Shown here: positions 6,630 through 13,488 of the stretch, piece by piece
Position numbering within the stretch: position 1 is the first letter of the stretch
Layout of the letters: each line of letters begins with the position of its first letter
Origin: an uncultured Clostridia bacterium
GTDB taxonomy: Bacteria; Bacillota; Clostridia; Christensenellales; CAG-917
NCBI GenBank assembly: GCA_900554085.1
Contig: USGA01000004.1
Span: 1-17,253 of the forward strand
DNA: 17,253 nt
Direction: 5' to 3'
Program-made: the position numbers and the translations under genes
Notes under the pieces: model-generated
What the model was told of the DNA's origin: nothing
Seen by the model: only the letters and a program-made list of their open reading frames with translations
The model's database searches: none

Positions 6630-8330
6630 TTAAGGCGCAATCTTCTGGTAACGCTTGTCGAGATTGACATAAAGCATAGTGAGGCTTATGCCGAGAATGA
6701 CGAGGGATACCATAGAGAGTATGAGATAGACGTCTCCGAGCCCGTCGACGACGCTGAAACCGCCGATTTCGATGGGCAGGAAGCCGAGTATCATAGCAAC
6801 CGCGCCGTAAACAACCGCCACGAGGATACCCACGAGGAGGGACAGCGCAAGGTTCTTGTTGGCACTGACGAGTTCGCCGTCGCCGACGACGTTGAATATC
6901 GGCGACCTGACGTCGGCCCATATCGCGAGACAGGTGAGCGAAAGCACCGTCATTTCGGAAATGGCGAATATGCAACCGATGTCCAGCGGACTGAGCAGAT
7001 TGCCCGCCTGCTCCGTGCCGAAAGCCGCGGCAACCACGATGCAGGACAGCACGACGGAAGCGGTGGCGACTATGGCGTACAGGAACAGTTTGACGGAAAC
7101 CTGCACGGTGTAACTTACGGGAATAATCTTTGTGTGATAGAACGCGTTGCCCTCACGTGATATCGACGTGGAGGCGAACGAAACGATTATCGCGACGAAG
7201 ATGATGATGACCATAAGGGTGAGACCGGGAACTATCGCCGCGCCCACGCTGTCCTTTCCCATAGTGGCTGCAAGGTCGTTGCAGTAGTACACCATAACGG
7301 GTGCCGCGACCGCCATCGCCAGATACTGGAAGGAATAGTTGAAGGAACGGAGTATGAGATAGAACTCACGGTGCAACAGCGTGCCGAAAATCGTGCGGCA
7401 GGTGTTGGGCGTCTTTCTGTGGAAGGACACCTTTTCGGTCTCGATGCCGTTGAGAATGGTCTTGTAGTAGAACTTCGCGGTGACAAAGTACGCCGCCACG
7501 CCTACTGCCGCAGTCATCAGGAAGATGTACAGGAAGGACAGCCCAACCTCCGCGCTGGAGAATCCGTAGGGAGTGCCGGACAGCAGCGTAGCATACCACT
7601 TGAAAGGATAGCATTTCGCCGCCACGCTCCTGTATTGCAGAATCATAGCCCCCGAGAAGAGGTTGACCTGCTCTTCCCCGAGATAATTGAGAATTCCCTT
7701 GAGCGCGGTCATGTAAAGAATGAAGCCCGCGCAGATGAGACCTATCAGAATGATGAGCACCAACAGGAACTGGTTTTTGACGAAGTTGGTGAGAATCATC
7801 ACGGGAATCGCCACAAGGTTAGCGACGAAATAGGGCAACAGCACCGCCAGAATCATAACGCCGATGCTGGCGAAATAGTAGCCCGCGCCCGCCTTGGTGA
7901 CCACGCCGAAAACGATATAGAACGGCAATATCAGCAGCGCATTGATGATGAGATTGTGAATGAAGCAGTAGATTGACTTCGCAATTAGAATTTCCGCGCC
8001 GTTGACGGGGAAGCGGAGCAACAACTCGTTGTCGCCGCTCATATAGAGGTTTTTCACGACGTTGCCTATCGCTACCGCCGTGGCAATCACCATCGTGAAC
8101 ACCGTGGAGAACACGAGGAACTCGTAACGGAGTTCGGAACGCACGATAAACATATCGGCGAGGTAATAGATACCCAGCACGAGGATACCGTAAACGATGA
8201 GGGTGAAAAGTATGTTCAGTGCGCGTCCGATATGCGTCTTCACGGGCGTTTCCACTCGGGAACCGAACCGTGAGCGCAATTCGAGCCGCAGCAACGTTTT
8301 AATGCTGAGCCAGGAAATGCCGGTTTTCAT
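6630..8330 (-). CDS. ABC-2-type transporter permease, about 12 transmembrane segments
   Basis: A 566-residue integral membrane protein. Hydrophobic segments lie at roughly 37-58, 70-92, 118-142, 150-180, 188-208, 262-283, 335-350, 364-388, 408-436, 450-472, 494-518 and 532-555, giving two halves of six. The loop SREGNAFYHTKIIPVS (391-406) matches the SREG...LP motif common in large Bacillota ABC-2 exporters. ATG at 8330 lies 3 nt beyond the stop of the ATPase gene, with GGAGG inside the end of that gene, which suggests translational coupling. It would form the channel for the ATPase encoded upstream, probably as an exporter. The substrate cannot be read from the sequence: no peptidase domain, lantibiotic gene or resistance gene is nearby. 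The 894-residue surface protein follows 25 nt downstream. Confidence 0.85.
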   Translation of the reverse strand: MKTGISWLSIKTLLRLELRSRFGSRVETPVKTHIGRALNILFTLIVYGILVLGIYYLADMFIVRSELRYEFLVFSTVFTMVIATAVAIGNVVKNLYMSGDNELLLRFPVNGAEILIAKSIYCFIHNLIINALLILPFYIVFGVVTKAGAGYYFASIGVMILAVLLPYFVANLVAIPVMILTNFVKNQFLLVLIILIGLICAGFILYMTALKGILNYLGEEQVNLFSGAMILQYRSVAAKCYPFKWYATLLSGTPYGFSSAEVGLSFLYIFLMTAAVGVAAYFVTAKFYYKTILNGIETEKVSFHRKTPNTCRTIFGTLLHREFYLILRSFNYSFQYLAMAVAAPVMVYYCNDLAATMGKDSVGAAIVPGLTLMVIIIFVAIIVSFASTSISREGNAFYHTKIIPVSYTVQVSVKLFLYAIVATASVVLSCIVVAAAFGTEQAGNLLSPLDIGCIFAISEMTVLSLTCLAIWADVRSPIFNVVGDGELVSANKNLALSLLVGILVAVVYGAVAMILGFLPIEIGGFSVVDGLGDVYLILSMVSLVILGISLTMLYVNLDKRYQKIAP

Positions 8331-8333
8331 ACG

Positions 8334-9194
8334 TCAGTCCTCCGCGTCGGTTGCCTTTTCGGAAACGGCCACGAAACCCGCGTCGGCGGCTGCACTGCTC
8401 TCGTCGACGACTGCGCCGAGGTCGGGGCGGAACTCTTCCTGCTCCTGCGCGACGTAATCCTCGAACAGCCTTCTTTCGTAAGTGCCGGTAATCTTGAAAA
8501 ACCTTTCCTCGAGATTGGCTTTGTTCTCTTCGTTGCCCGCGAGGTCGAAGCAATCGATGAGGTGTCCTTCGTTTATGATTGCGACGCGGTGGCACAGTCT
8601 CTTGACGAGGTCGAGGTTGTGACTGGAGAAGAACACCGTGTTCCCCTTCGCGCAGTGCTCACGCATATAGGCGATGATTTCGGCGGTGGACTGCGGGTCG
8701 AGACCCATCATAGGTTCGTCGAGCACCCACAGTTTGGGCTCGTGAATGAGGGCGGCGATGATGCAGATTTTCTGCTTCATACCGTGGGAGTAGGACTTGA
8801 TTTGTCTGTCGACGGCGAAGCGGAGTTTGAACAGGTCGAGGAACTTCTCCAGCCTTTCCGTCCTGTCCTTCTTGGACACGCGGTAGAGGTCTGCGACATA
8901 GTTGACGTATTCCCTGCCCGTCAGTTTTTCGTAGACGGAGTGATTGTCGGGAACGTAACCCATATTCATTTTGGCTTTGATGGGCTCTTTCTGAATGTCG
9001 TAGCCGCACACTTCGATGGAACCCTCGTCGAAAGGCAGGATACCGGTCAAACATTTTATCGTGGTGCTCTTGCCTGCGCCGTTCTGCCCGAGAAATCCGA
9101 AAATTTCGCCGGGACGGAGTTCGAAGGAAATGTCGTCAACCGCAACGCGGTCGCTCTTGGGATAGACTTTCTTGAGATTGGTTATCTTTAACAT
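8334..9194 (-). CDS. ABC transporter ATP-binding protein
   Basis: 286 residues; ATG at 9194 with AGGAGA about 8 nt upstream. Walker A is GQNGAGKST (36-44), the signature region is SYSHGMKQK (134-142; YSHGM replaces the classical LSGGQ, as in many EcsA-like ATPases), Walker B is LWVLDEP (155-161), the D-loop is GLDPQ (164-168), and the H-loop His is in SSHNLDLV. The Q-loop position reads GYVPDN, with Asp in place of the usual Gln or Glu. After the nucleotide-binding domain (about 1-220), a tail of some 60 residues ends in an Ala/Asp/Glu-rich stretch (DESSAAADAGFVAVSEKAT). It powers the permease encoded 3 nt downstream; the pair looks like an exporter of the YhaQ/EcsA/CcmA-like group. No substrate can be assigned. 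Confidence 0.9.
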   Translation of the reverse strand: MLKITNLKKVYPKSDRVAVDDISFELRPGEIFGFLGQNGAGKSTTIKCLTGILPFDEGSIEVCGYDIQKEPIKAKMNMGYVPDNHSVYEKLTGREYVNYVADLYRVSKKDRTERLEKFLDLFKLRFAVDRQIKSYSHGMKQKICIIAALIHEPKLWVLDEPMMGLDPQSTAEIIAYMREHCAKGNTVFFSSHNLDLVKRLCHRVAIINEGHLIDCFDLAGNEENKANLEERFFKITGTYERRLFEDYVAQEQEEFRPDLGAVVDESSAAADAGFVAVSEKATDAED

Positions 9195-9218
9195 CGTATT
9201 TTTCTCCTGAAGTTATTG

Positions 9219-9232
9219 TGCGCATATGCGCA
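9219..9232. promoter_or_regulatory. 14-bp perfect palindrome, candidate operator or control site of the ABC operon
   Basis: TGCGCATATGCGCA is fully self-complementary and starts 25 bp from the ATPase start codon, between the terminator at 9245-9270 and the ribosome binding site. No regulator gene lies beside it, so the binding protein, if any, is unknown. In RNA it would be a weak hairpin with no room for a loop, so DNA binding is the likelier role. Confidence 0.4.
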
Positions 9233-9244
9233 ACGGAATATATG

Positions 9245-9270
9245 AAAAAAACCTGCGCACGTCGCGCAAG
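9245..9270 (-). terminator. Rho-independent terminator after the small membrane protein gene
   Basis: On the minus strand the RNA reads CUUGCGC, loop GACGU, then GCGCAGG (7 pairs including one G-U), followed by seven U. It lies 28-53 nt after the stop of the small membrane protein gene and about 50 nt before the ABC operon start, so it either separates the two units or acts as an attenuator. Confidence 0.7.
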
Positions 9271-9297
9271 CAGAATTATCCGAGGTGAAAATGCGGC

Positions 9298-9741
9298 TCA
9301 ACTGAGCATTACGGGTGACACCTTGACATACTCGCAAGGCAGCGAAAATCTGTTTTTCCTGTCGGGAGCGACATTGTTGCTCGCCGCGCGGACGCCGCTG
9401 AAACCCGCAAGGCGGTTGCGACAGGCAGCCCGTGCGGGCAGCCCCTCGGCAAGGGGCAACGACTCGACAAGGGAAAGGCACAATCCGGAAAGTCCGAACA
9501 GGCAGCAGGCGTTGAACATAGACCGAAGCATAATGAGGTCCATTGCCTGCAGCGCGTAACTGCGCATCACCGTCACGGCGACGCAATAGGTTGCAGCGGT
9601 GGACAGTGCCGTGCGCAGCCCGACGGGGAGTTTTCTGAAAAAGAGAACGACGAGAAATACGCTCCCGCCTAAAAACATAAGTCCCGCGAGACCGATGAGC
9701 GCGCCTATCGCACCTATCGCAACTGTAAGCAACTCGGACAT
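9298..9741 (-). CDS. Small hydrophobic membrane protein, function unknown
   Basis: 147 residues, not recognised. ATG at 9741; the ribosome binding site is weak (AGGTCAGAG-like). Hydrophobic stretches at about 9-36 (rich in Gly, Ala, Ile and Leu), 42-60 and 78-95 suggest three membrane passes, followed by a basic, hydrophilic C-terminal third (about 98-147) that would be cytoplasmic or exposed. Cysteine is frequent in the third hydrophobic stretch (NACCLFGLSGLC). Two candidate minus-strand promoters lie upstream (9775-9805 and 9868-9896), and a terminator follows the stop codon. It reads in the same direction as the ABC operon and could be a cistron of it if the terminator is leaky. The possibility that it is not a real gene remains, because the region has several overlapping open frames. 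Confidence 0.5.
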   Translation of the reverse strand: MSELLTVAIGAIGALIGLAGLMFLGGSVFLVVLFFRKLPVGLRTALSTAATYCVAVTVMRSYALQAMDLIMLRSMFNACCLFGLSGLCLSLVESLPLAEGLPARAACRNRLAGFSGVRAASNNVAPDRKNRFSLPCEYVKVSPVMLS

Positions 9742-9774
9742 TCTCTGACCTGCCGTGTTTCGATTGACTTGTAT

Positions 9775-9805
9775 ATTTTACCACGCGCACGAAATCAATG
9801 TCAAA
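9775..9805 (-). promoter_or_regulatory. Candidate promoter, proximal, for the small membrane protein
   Basis: On the minus strand, TTGACA (9800-9805), a 19-nt spacer, then TAAAAT (9775-9780) with TG one base before it. The -35 is perfect but the spacer is longer than the ideal 17, so it is weaker than its hexamers suggest. Confidence 0.4.
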
Positions 9806-9867
9806 CAATTGACGCCCTTTGCGGCACTCCGCGCGTATTGCGTATTTGCATAGGTTATATGTCCAAA

Positions 9868-9896
9868 ATATAACAATAAACTGCGCTTTTATGCAA
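9868..9896 (-). promoter_or_regulatory. Candidate distal promoter embedded in nested palindromes
   Basis: On the minus strand, TTGCAT (9891-9896), a 17-nt spacer, then TTATAT (9868-9873). The -10 lies inside the inverted repeat GTTATAT/ATATAAC (9854-9860, 9868-9874), and the -35 lies inside the right arm ATGCAATACG (9891-9900), which pairs imperfectly with CGTATTTGCAT (9841-9851). This arrangement resembles an operator that covers the promoter. Confidence 0.4.
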
Positions 9897-10037
9897 TACG
9901 TTCTTAAGAATTCCGCGCTTGCGTCAGCCTCGCGACAAGGACGTACGTCTCTGCGGGCACGCGCGGGGAGCGCCGACGGGCGCGGCCGGTGCGCGGCTTG
10001 CGCCCGCATTTCCCGCATTTAATGTTTTTTCGTCAAC

Positions 10038-10066
10038 TTGACTTATTCTCCCAAAGGGTGTATAAC
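10038..10066 (+). promoter_or_regulatory. Sigma-A-type promoter of the antiporter gene
   Basis: TTGACT (10038-10043), a 17-nt spacer and TATAAC (10061-10066). Transcription would begin near 10073, giving a leader of only about 23 nt that carries the near-ideal ribosome binding site AAGGAGGT. Confidence 0.8.
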
Positions 10067-10095
10067 TCCGATAGCACATTTTAAGGAGGTGGGGT

Positions 10096-11511
10096 ATGAA
10101 CGTTGACGAACTTCTGTTGCCGCTTGCTCTGATACTCCTCGTTTCAAAACTTCTCTCGCTTGTAGGAAAGAAACTCGGGTTGCCTCAGGTCATAGGAATG
10201 ATTCTGGCTGGCATTCTTATCGGGCTGATTAAATATATTCCCGGGCAGACCGTGCTCACCGACACCGCTCAGGACGGTCTTTCCTTCCTCGCCAAGATAG
10301 GCGTTATTCTCATTATGTTCTCGGCGGGTCTCGGCACCGACCTCAAACAATTCAAAAAGACGGGCGTTCCGAGCGTAGTCATCACAGTTATGGGCGTGGT
10401 GTTCCCGATGTTCTTCGGTTTCCTCGCGGCGGTTCTGATGCTGCACGGCGGAGACTTCGCCGGGCTCAGTCAGCACGACCTTTATTCCTGCCTGTTCTAC
10501 GGAACGGTGCTCGCCGCCACCTCGGTTTCCATTACCGTCGCCGCGCTTAAGGAACTGGGCAAACTCAACACCAAAGTCGGCACATCGATTGTCGCCGCCG
10601 CCGTTCTCGACGACATAATCGGCGTCATTCTGCTCTCCCTGTTCATCAGCCTCGACACCACCGGCAACGCCGGCGACATCGGCAAGGCAATCGGAATGAT
10701 GATAGCCTTCTTCGTCGCCGCGATAGCCGTCGGTATCGCGCTGCGCTACCTCATCAAGTTCATATCCAGGCGTCACCCCCACACAAGGCGTATCCCCATC
10801 ATCAGTTTCGCCATATGCTTCCTGTTCGCATACGCCGCCGAAACGTGGTTCGGCGTGGCGGACATCACGGGCGCGTATGTCGCGGGTCTTACTCTCGCGG
10901 GTCTGAGCGAATCCGAATACGTCGACAAGAAGATTGAAATCAGCAACTATATGATTTTTGCTCCCGTATTCTTTGCCAATATAGGCGTTACGGCTTCTTT
11001 CGACGCCATAAGCGCAACTATGGTGGGATTCGGCTTCGTATTCGTGCTGGCGGGCATGCTGGGCAAATTCCTTGGGTGCGGACTGGGCGCCCTCGCCTGC
11101 CGCTACGGAATCAAGGACAGCGTACGCGTCGGCGTCGGTATGATGGTACGTGCCGAGGTTGTCCTTGTGTGCGCGCAGAAAGGCATCGACTGCAATCCGC
11201 AACTCATCGACCCCGCAATTATGCCTTTCGTACTTATCCTCATAATAGCGACCACCCTGCTCACTCCCCTGCTTCTCAAAATCTCTTACCGCAAGGAACA
11301 GTCGCTGCCCCCGCTCGACAACGGCGACGGCACGCTCAGCATTCCCCCCCACCCCTGCATAATGAGCGACATTCCGGAGATAGGAGGACCTCCCCCCGTC
11401 GACGGCGACTTCCGTGGCGACGCGGAAAGCGTCGAAGCGCCCGCAGACAATGCGGATTGCGGAGCGGAAGCGGCGTGCGGAACCGAAGAATCGCCTTTCG
11501 AGGACAAATAA
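10096..11511 (+). CDS. CPA2-family sodium(potassium)/proton antiporter
   Basis: 471 residues; ATG at 10096 with AGGAGGT at 10084-10090. The hydrophobic part (about 1-410) has some 12-13 membrane segments with the CPA2 fold pattern: MILAGILIGL, LIMFSAGLGTDL, ATSVSITVAALKELG, and AAVLDDIIGVILL with paired Asp172-Asp173. A DD pair at this site is typical of electrogenic Na+/H+ exchangers such as NapA, whereas KefB/KefC-like members have QD. RAEVVLV in the late helix is also a conserved CPA2 element. There is no TrkA-N/RCK domain. Instead, a 60-residue hydrophilic, Pro- and acid-rich tail (about 410-471) follows, likely cytoplasmic and disordered. The gene stands alone between its own promoter and a bidirectional terminator. 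Probable role: pH and Na+ homeostasis. Family is well supported; ion selectivity is inferred. Confidence 0.88.
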   Translation: MNVDELLLPLALILLVSKLLSLVGKKLGLPQVIGMILAGILIGLIKYIPGQTVLTDTAQDGLSFLAKIGVILIMFSAGLGTDLKQFKKTGVPSVVITVMGVVFPMFFGFLAAVLMLHGGDFAGLSQHDLYSCLFYGTVLAATSVSITVAALKELGKLNTKVGTSIVAAAVLDDIIGVILLSLFISLDTTGNAGDIGKAIGMMIAFFVAAIAVGIALRYLIKFISRRHPHTRRIPIISFAICFLFAYAAETWFGVADITGAYVAGLTLAGLSESEYVDKKIEISNYMIFAPVFFANIGVTASFDAISATMVGFGFVFVLAGMLGKFLGCGLGALACRYGIKDSVRVGVGMMVRAEVVLVCAQKGIDCNPQLIDPAIMPFVLILIIATTLLTPLLLKISYRKEQSLPPLDNGDGTLSIPPHPCIMSDIPEIGGPPPVDGDFRGDAESVEAPADNADCGAEAACGTEESPFEDK

Positions 11512-11570
11512 CAGGCGCTTTTGCGCAGGTTGCGTCGGACTTGACGACCGCAATCCAATCACAGCCGACA

Positions 11571-11602
11571 AAAACCCGTTTTCGTGCGAAAACGGGTTTT
11601 TT
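11571..11602. terminator. Bidirectional rho-independent terminator between antiporter gene and gpmI
   Basis: AAAACCCGTTTTCG followed by CGAAAACGGGTTTT with TG between: a 14-bp perfect inverted repeat (the real loop would be about 8 nt), with six T on the plus strand and five T on the minus strand. It serves the converging antiporter (+) and gpmI (-) transcripts. Confidence 0.88.
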
Positions 11603-11665
11603 CGTTTAACCTGAAGATTTATCTGCCTATACGTGCCGGACTCCGCAAAGCCCTGCACCGCGAAA

Positions 11666-13234
11666 TCACTTGATTATCGCCTTGTCCCAGTGCGGGTCGG
11701 GCGCGAAACCGAGCAGTTTCGCAACGCACCCCGCCACGCCCGACAGACCGAACTCGCCTTCCGCTATTTCCACGTCGGCATTGAACACGATGAACGGCAC
11801 GGGGTTGAGGCTGTGCGCCGTGCGCACCGCGACCGCACCTTTCTTGTTCTTCTCGAGCATTTCGTCCGCATTGCCGTGGTCGGCGGTAACTATGAGCACC
11901 GCGCCGTTCTTCTCGATGACGGGCAACAGTCTGGCCAGACCGAGGTCGACGGCTTCCACGCCGATTATGGTTGCGTCGAGGTTGCCCGTATGACCGACCA
12001 TATCGCCGTTGGGGTAATTGCAACGTATGAAGGAATACTTTCCGCTCTCCACCGCTTCGATGACTGCGTCGGTGACTTCTGCGGATTTCATCCAGGGACG
12101 CTCGTCGAAGGACACCTTGTCGCTGGGGATTTCCACCCACGTTTCAAGCGTTTCGCTGAATTTTTCGCTGCGGTTGCCGTTCCAGAAATACGTCACGTGA
12201 CCGTACTTCTGAGTCTCGGACACGGCATATTCGTTGACTCCGCGCTCGGAAAGAAACTCGGACAACGTATATTTGATTTTCGGCGGTTCGACGAGGAAAC
12301 GCTTGGGAAGTTTCAGGTCTCCGTCGTACTGCAACATTCCGGCGTAAAGCACCTTGGGCATTTCTCCTCGGTCGAAAGCGGAGAAATCGTCGTTGTCGAA
12401 CGCCATACTCAGTTCGATTGCGCGGTCTCCGCGGAAATTGAACAGCACCACGCTGTCTCCGTCGGACATAGCGCCCACAGGCTTGCCGTCCTCGACAATT
12501 ACGAACGCGGGCAAATCCTGGTCGATGACGCCTTCGTTTTCTTTTCTGAATGTCTCTATCGCTTCCGTTGCGCTCGCAAATCCCCTTCCCGCCCCGTAAA
12601 CGTGAGTGTAGAATCCCGCTTTCACCATATCCCAGTTGGCAAAATAACGGTCCATTGTTATCTTCATTCTGCCGCCGCCGGAGGCGATACGGGCGTCAAA
12701 AGTCGCGTCGTTCAGTTCTGCGCACGCCTTTTCCAGTTCGTCGACGTAGACGAGTGCGCTGGTGGCGGGCACATCCCTGCCGTCAAGCAGCGCGTGCACG
12801 CGGACTTTCTTTATTCCGTCCGCCTTGGCTCCCTTTATGAGAGCGATGAGGTGGGAAATGTTGCTGTGCACGTTGCCGTCGGACAGCAATCCGATAAAGT
12901 GCATAACGGAGCCGTTCGCAACACAGTTGGAGGACAGTTCGCGCCAGGCCGCCGACTTGAAGATGTCGCCGCTTTCAATGGCCTCTTCCACGAGTTTCGC
13001 GCCTTGCGAATAAACCTGTCCGCAACCGAGAGCGTTATGTCCCACCTCGCTGTTGCCCATATCGTCGTCGGAAGGAAGTCCGACCGCAGTGCCGTGCGCT
13101 TTTATGTAAGTGTGGGGGCACTCTGCGAGCAGTTTGTCCAACGTGGGGGTGTTTGCCATAGTGACGGCGTCGCCGAGACCTGTTTTGGATTTGCCGACCC
13201 CGTCCATAACAACAAGAACAACTTGCTTTTTCAT
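11666..13234 (-). CDS. gpmI: 2,3-bisphosphoglycerate-independent phosphoglycerate mutase
   Basis: 522 residues. The enzyme interconverts 3- and 2-phosphoglycerate in the cytoplasm using two metal ions (usually Mn2+) and a phosphoserine intermediate. VVMDGVG (Asp11) starts the alkaline-phosphatase-type metal site, and Ser62 in MGNSEVGHNALG is the phosphorylated serine. VTADHGNADEM and TAHSLNPVPF provide the C-terminal metal ligands. The wording AVGLPSDDDMGNSEVGHNAL and SQGAKLV is closer to the plant-type subgroup of this enzyme than to the short Bacillus form (LPxGQMGNSEVGH). ATG at 13234 has GAGAGG about 7 nt upstream. Unlike in many Bacillota, gpmI is not read straight from tpiA: a terminator and its own promoter lie between. 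Assignment is secure. Confidence 0.95.
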   Translation of the reverse strand: MKKQVVLVVMDGVGKSKTGLGDAVTMANTPTLDKLLAECPHTYIKAHGTAVGLPSDDDMGNSEVGHNALGCGQVYSQGAKLVEEAIESGDIFKSAAWRELSSNCVANGSVMHFIGLLSDGNVHSNISHLIALIKGAKADGIKKVRVHALLDGRDVPATSALVYVDELEKACAELNDATFDARIASGGGRMKITMDRYFANWDMVKAGFYTHVYGAGRGFASATEAIETFRKENEGVIDQDLPAFVIVEDGKPVGAMSDGDSVVLFNFRGDRAIELSMAFDNDDFSAFDRGEMPKVLYAGMLQYDGDLKLPKRFLVEPPKIKYTLSEFLSERGVNEYAVSETQKYGHVTYFWNGNRSEKFSETLETWVEIPSDKVSFDERPWMKSAEVTDAVIEAVESGKYSFIRCNYPNGDMVGHTGNLDATIIGVEAVDLGLARLLPVIEKNGAVLIVTADHGNADEMLEKNKKGAVAVRTAHSLNPVPFIVFNADVEIAEGEFGLSGVAGCVAKLLGFAPDPHWDKAIIK

Positions 13235-13247
13235 AAAAAACCTCTCG

Positions 13248-13264
13248 AAGCCGCATAGCGGCTT
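13248..13264 (-). promoter_or_regulatory. Leader hairpin touching the gpmI ribosome binding site
   Basis: AAGCCGC, a 3-nt loop TAT, then GCGGCTT on the minus strand, ending 1 nt before the GAGAGG ribosome binding site. It lies in a leader of roughly 38 nt. It might tune translation or stabilise the mRNA 5' end; no ligand is suggested. Confidence 0.45.
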
Positions 13265-13278
13265 TTATTTTCAGCCGA

Positions 13279-13307
13279 ATTGTATCACACCGCCCCGCCT
13301 CAGTCAA
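13279..13307 (-). promoter_or_regulatory. Sigma-A-type promoter of gpmI
   Basis: On the minus strand, TTGACT (13302-13307), a 17-nt spacer and TACAAT (13279-13284). Transcription would start near 13272, about 38 nt before the gpmI ATG. Confidence 0.8.
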
Positions 13308-13374
13308 CGAAATCGGGGCGCGACCGAGTTTTGCGCAGTTAGACGACGTCGTTTTTCAACCGTATACGCCCCGC

Positions 13375-13410
13375 AAAAAACGGAAGCGGCGCAAAAACGC
13401 GCCGCTTCCG
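13375..13410 (-). terminator. Rho-independent terminator of the pgk-tpiA unit
   Basis: On the minus strand, CGGAAGCGGCGC, loop GTTTTT, then GCGCCGCTTCCG, followed by TTTTTT: a 12-bp G+C-rich stem with a U-tract. It lies about 78 nt after the tpiA stop and separates this unit from gpmI. Confidence 0.9.
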
Positions 13411-13488
13411 CATTGCAATGATTCACTGTCGGACGCACCGTCACACAGCACCGTATCGGAGCGGGCGGGCGACCGCGGTCGGACAATT

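Larger units (their letters stand above)
9742..10095. other. Divergent intergenic control region
   Basis: About 354 bp between the small membrane protein gene (-) and the antiporter gene (+). It contains two minus-strand promoter candidates, one strong plus-strand promoter (10038-10066) and nested inverted repeats (9841-9900). A very G+C-rich block at about 9945-10010 can form long stems (GCGGGC near its left end, GCCCGC near its right end) but has no T-run. No protein-coding frame here is convincing. Confidence 0.5.

Noticed and set aside
4178..6667. Very long open frame (829 codons) on the plus strand opposite the surface-protein gene
   Set aside because: It is antisense to a gene with a signal anchor, Ig-like domains, a ribosome binding site and operon context. 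Its translation is rich in His, Arg and Val with no domain, and it arises from the codon bias (GTC, GAC, TCG) of the true gene.
6561..7160. 199-codon plus-strand frame over the end of the permease gene
   Set aside because: Antisense to a well-supported membrane protein; the composition is a mirrored hydrophobic gene.
8334..9194. Degenerate ATPase because the signature is YSHGM rather than LSGGQ and the Q-loop has Asp
   Set aside because: These substitutions recur in EcsA/YhaQ-like exporters, and Walker A, Walker B, D-loop and H-loop are intact.
9188..10018. 276-codon minus-strand frame across the ABC/antiporter intergenic region
   Set aside because: Arg/Cys-rich translation, no good start, crosses a terminator, promoters and palindromes, and overlaps the more protein-like 147-residue frame.
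10144..11658. 504-codon minus-strand frame opposite the antiporter
   Set aside because: Shadow of the antiporter gene, which has a strong promoter, a ribosome binding site and CPA2 motifs.
11633..13258. 541-codon plus-strand frame opposite gpmI
   Set aside because: Shadow of gpmI, which has all catalytic motifs, a promoter and a ribosome binding site.
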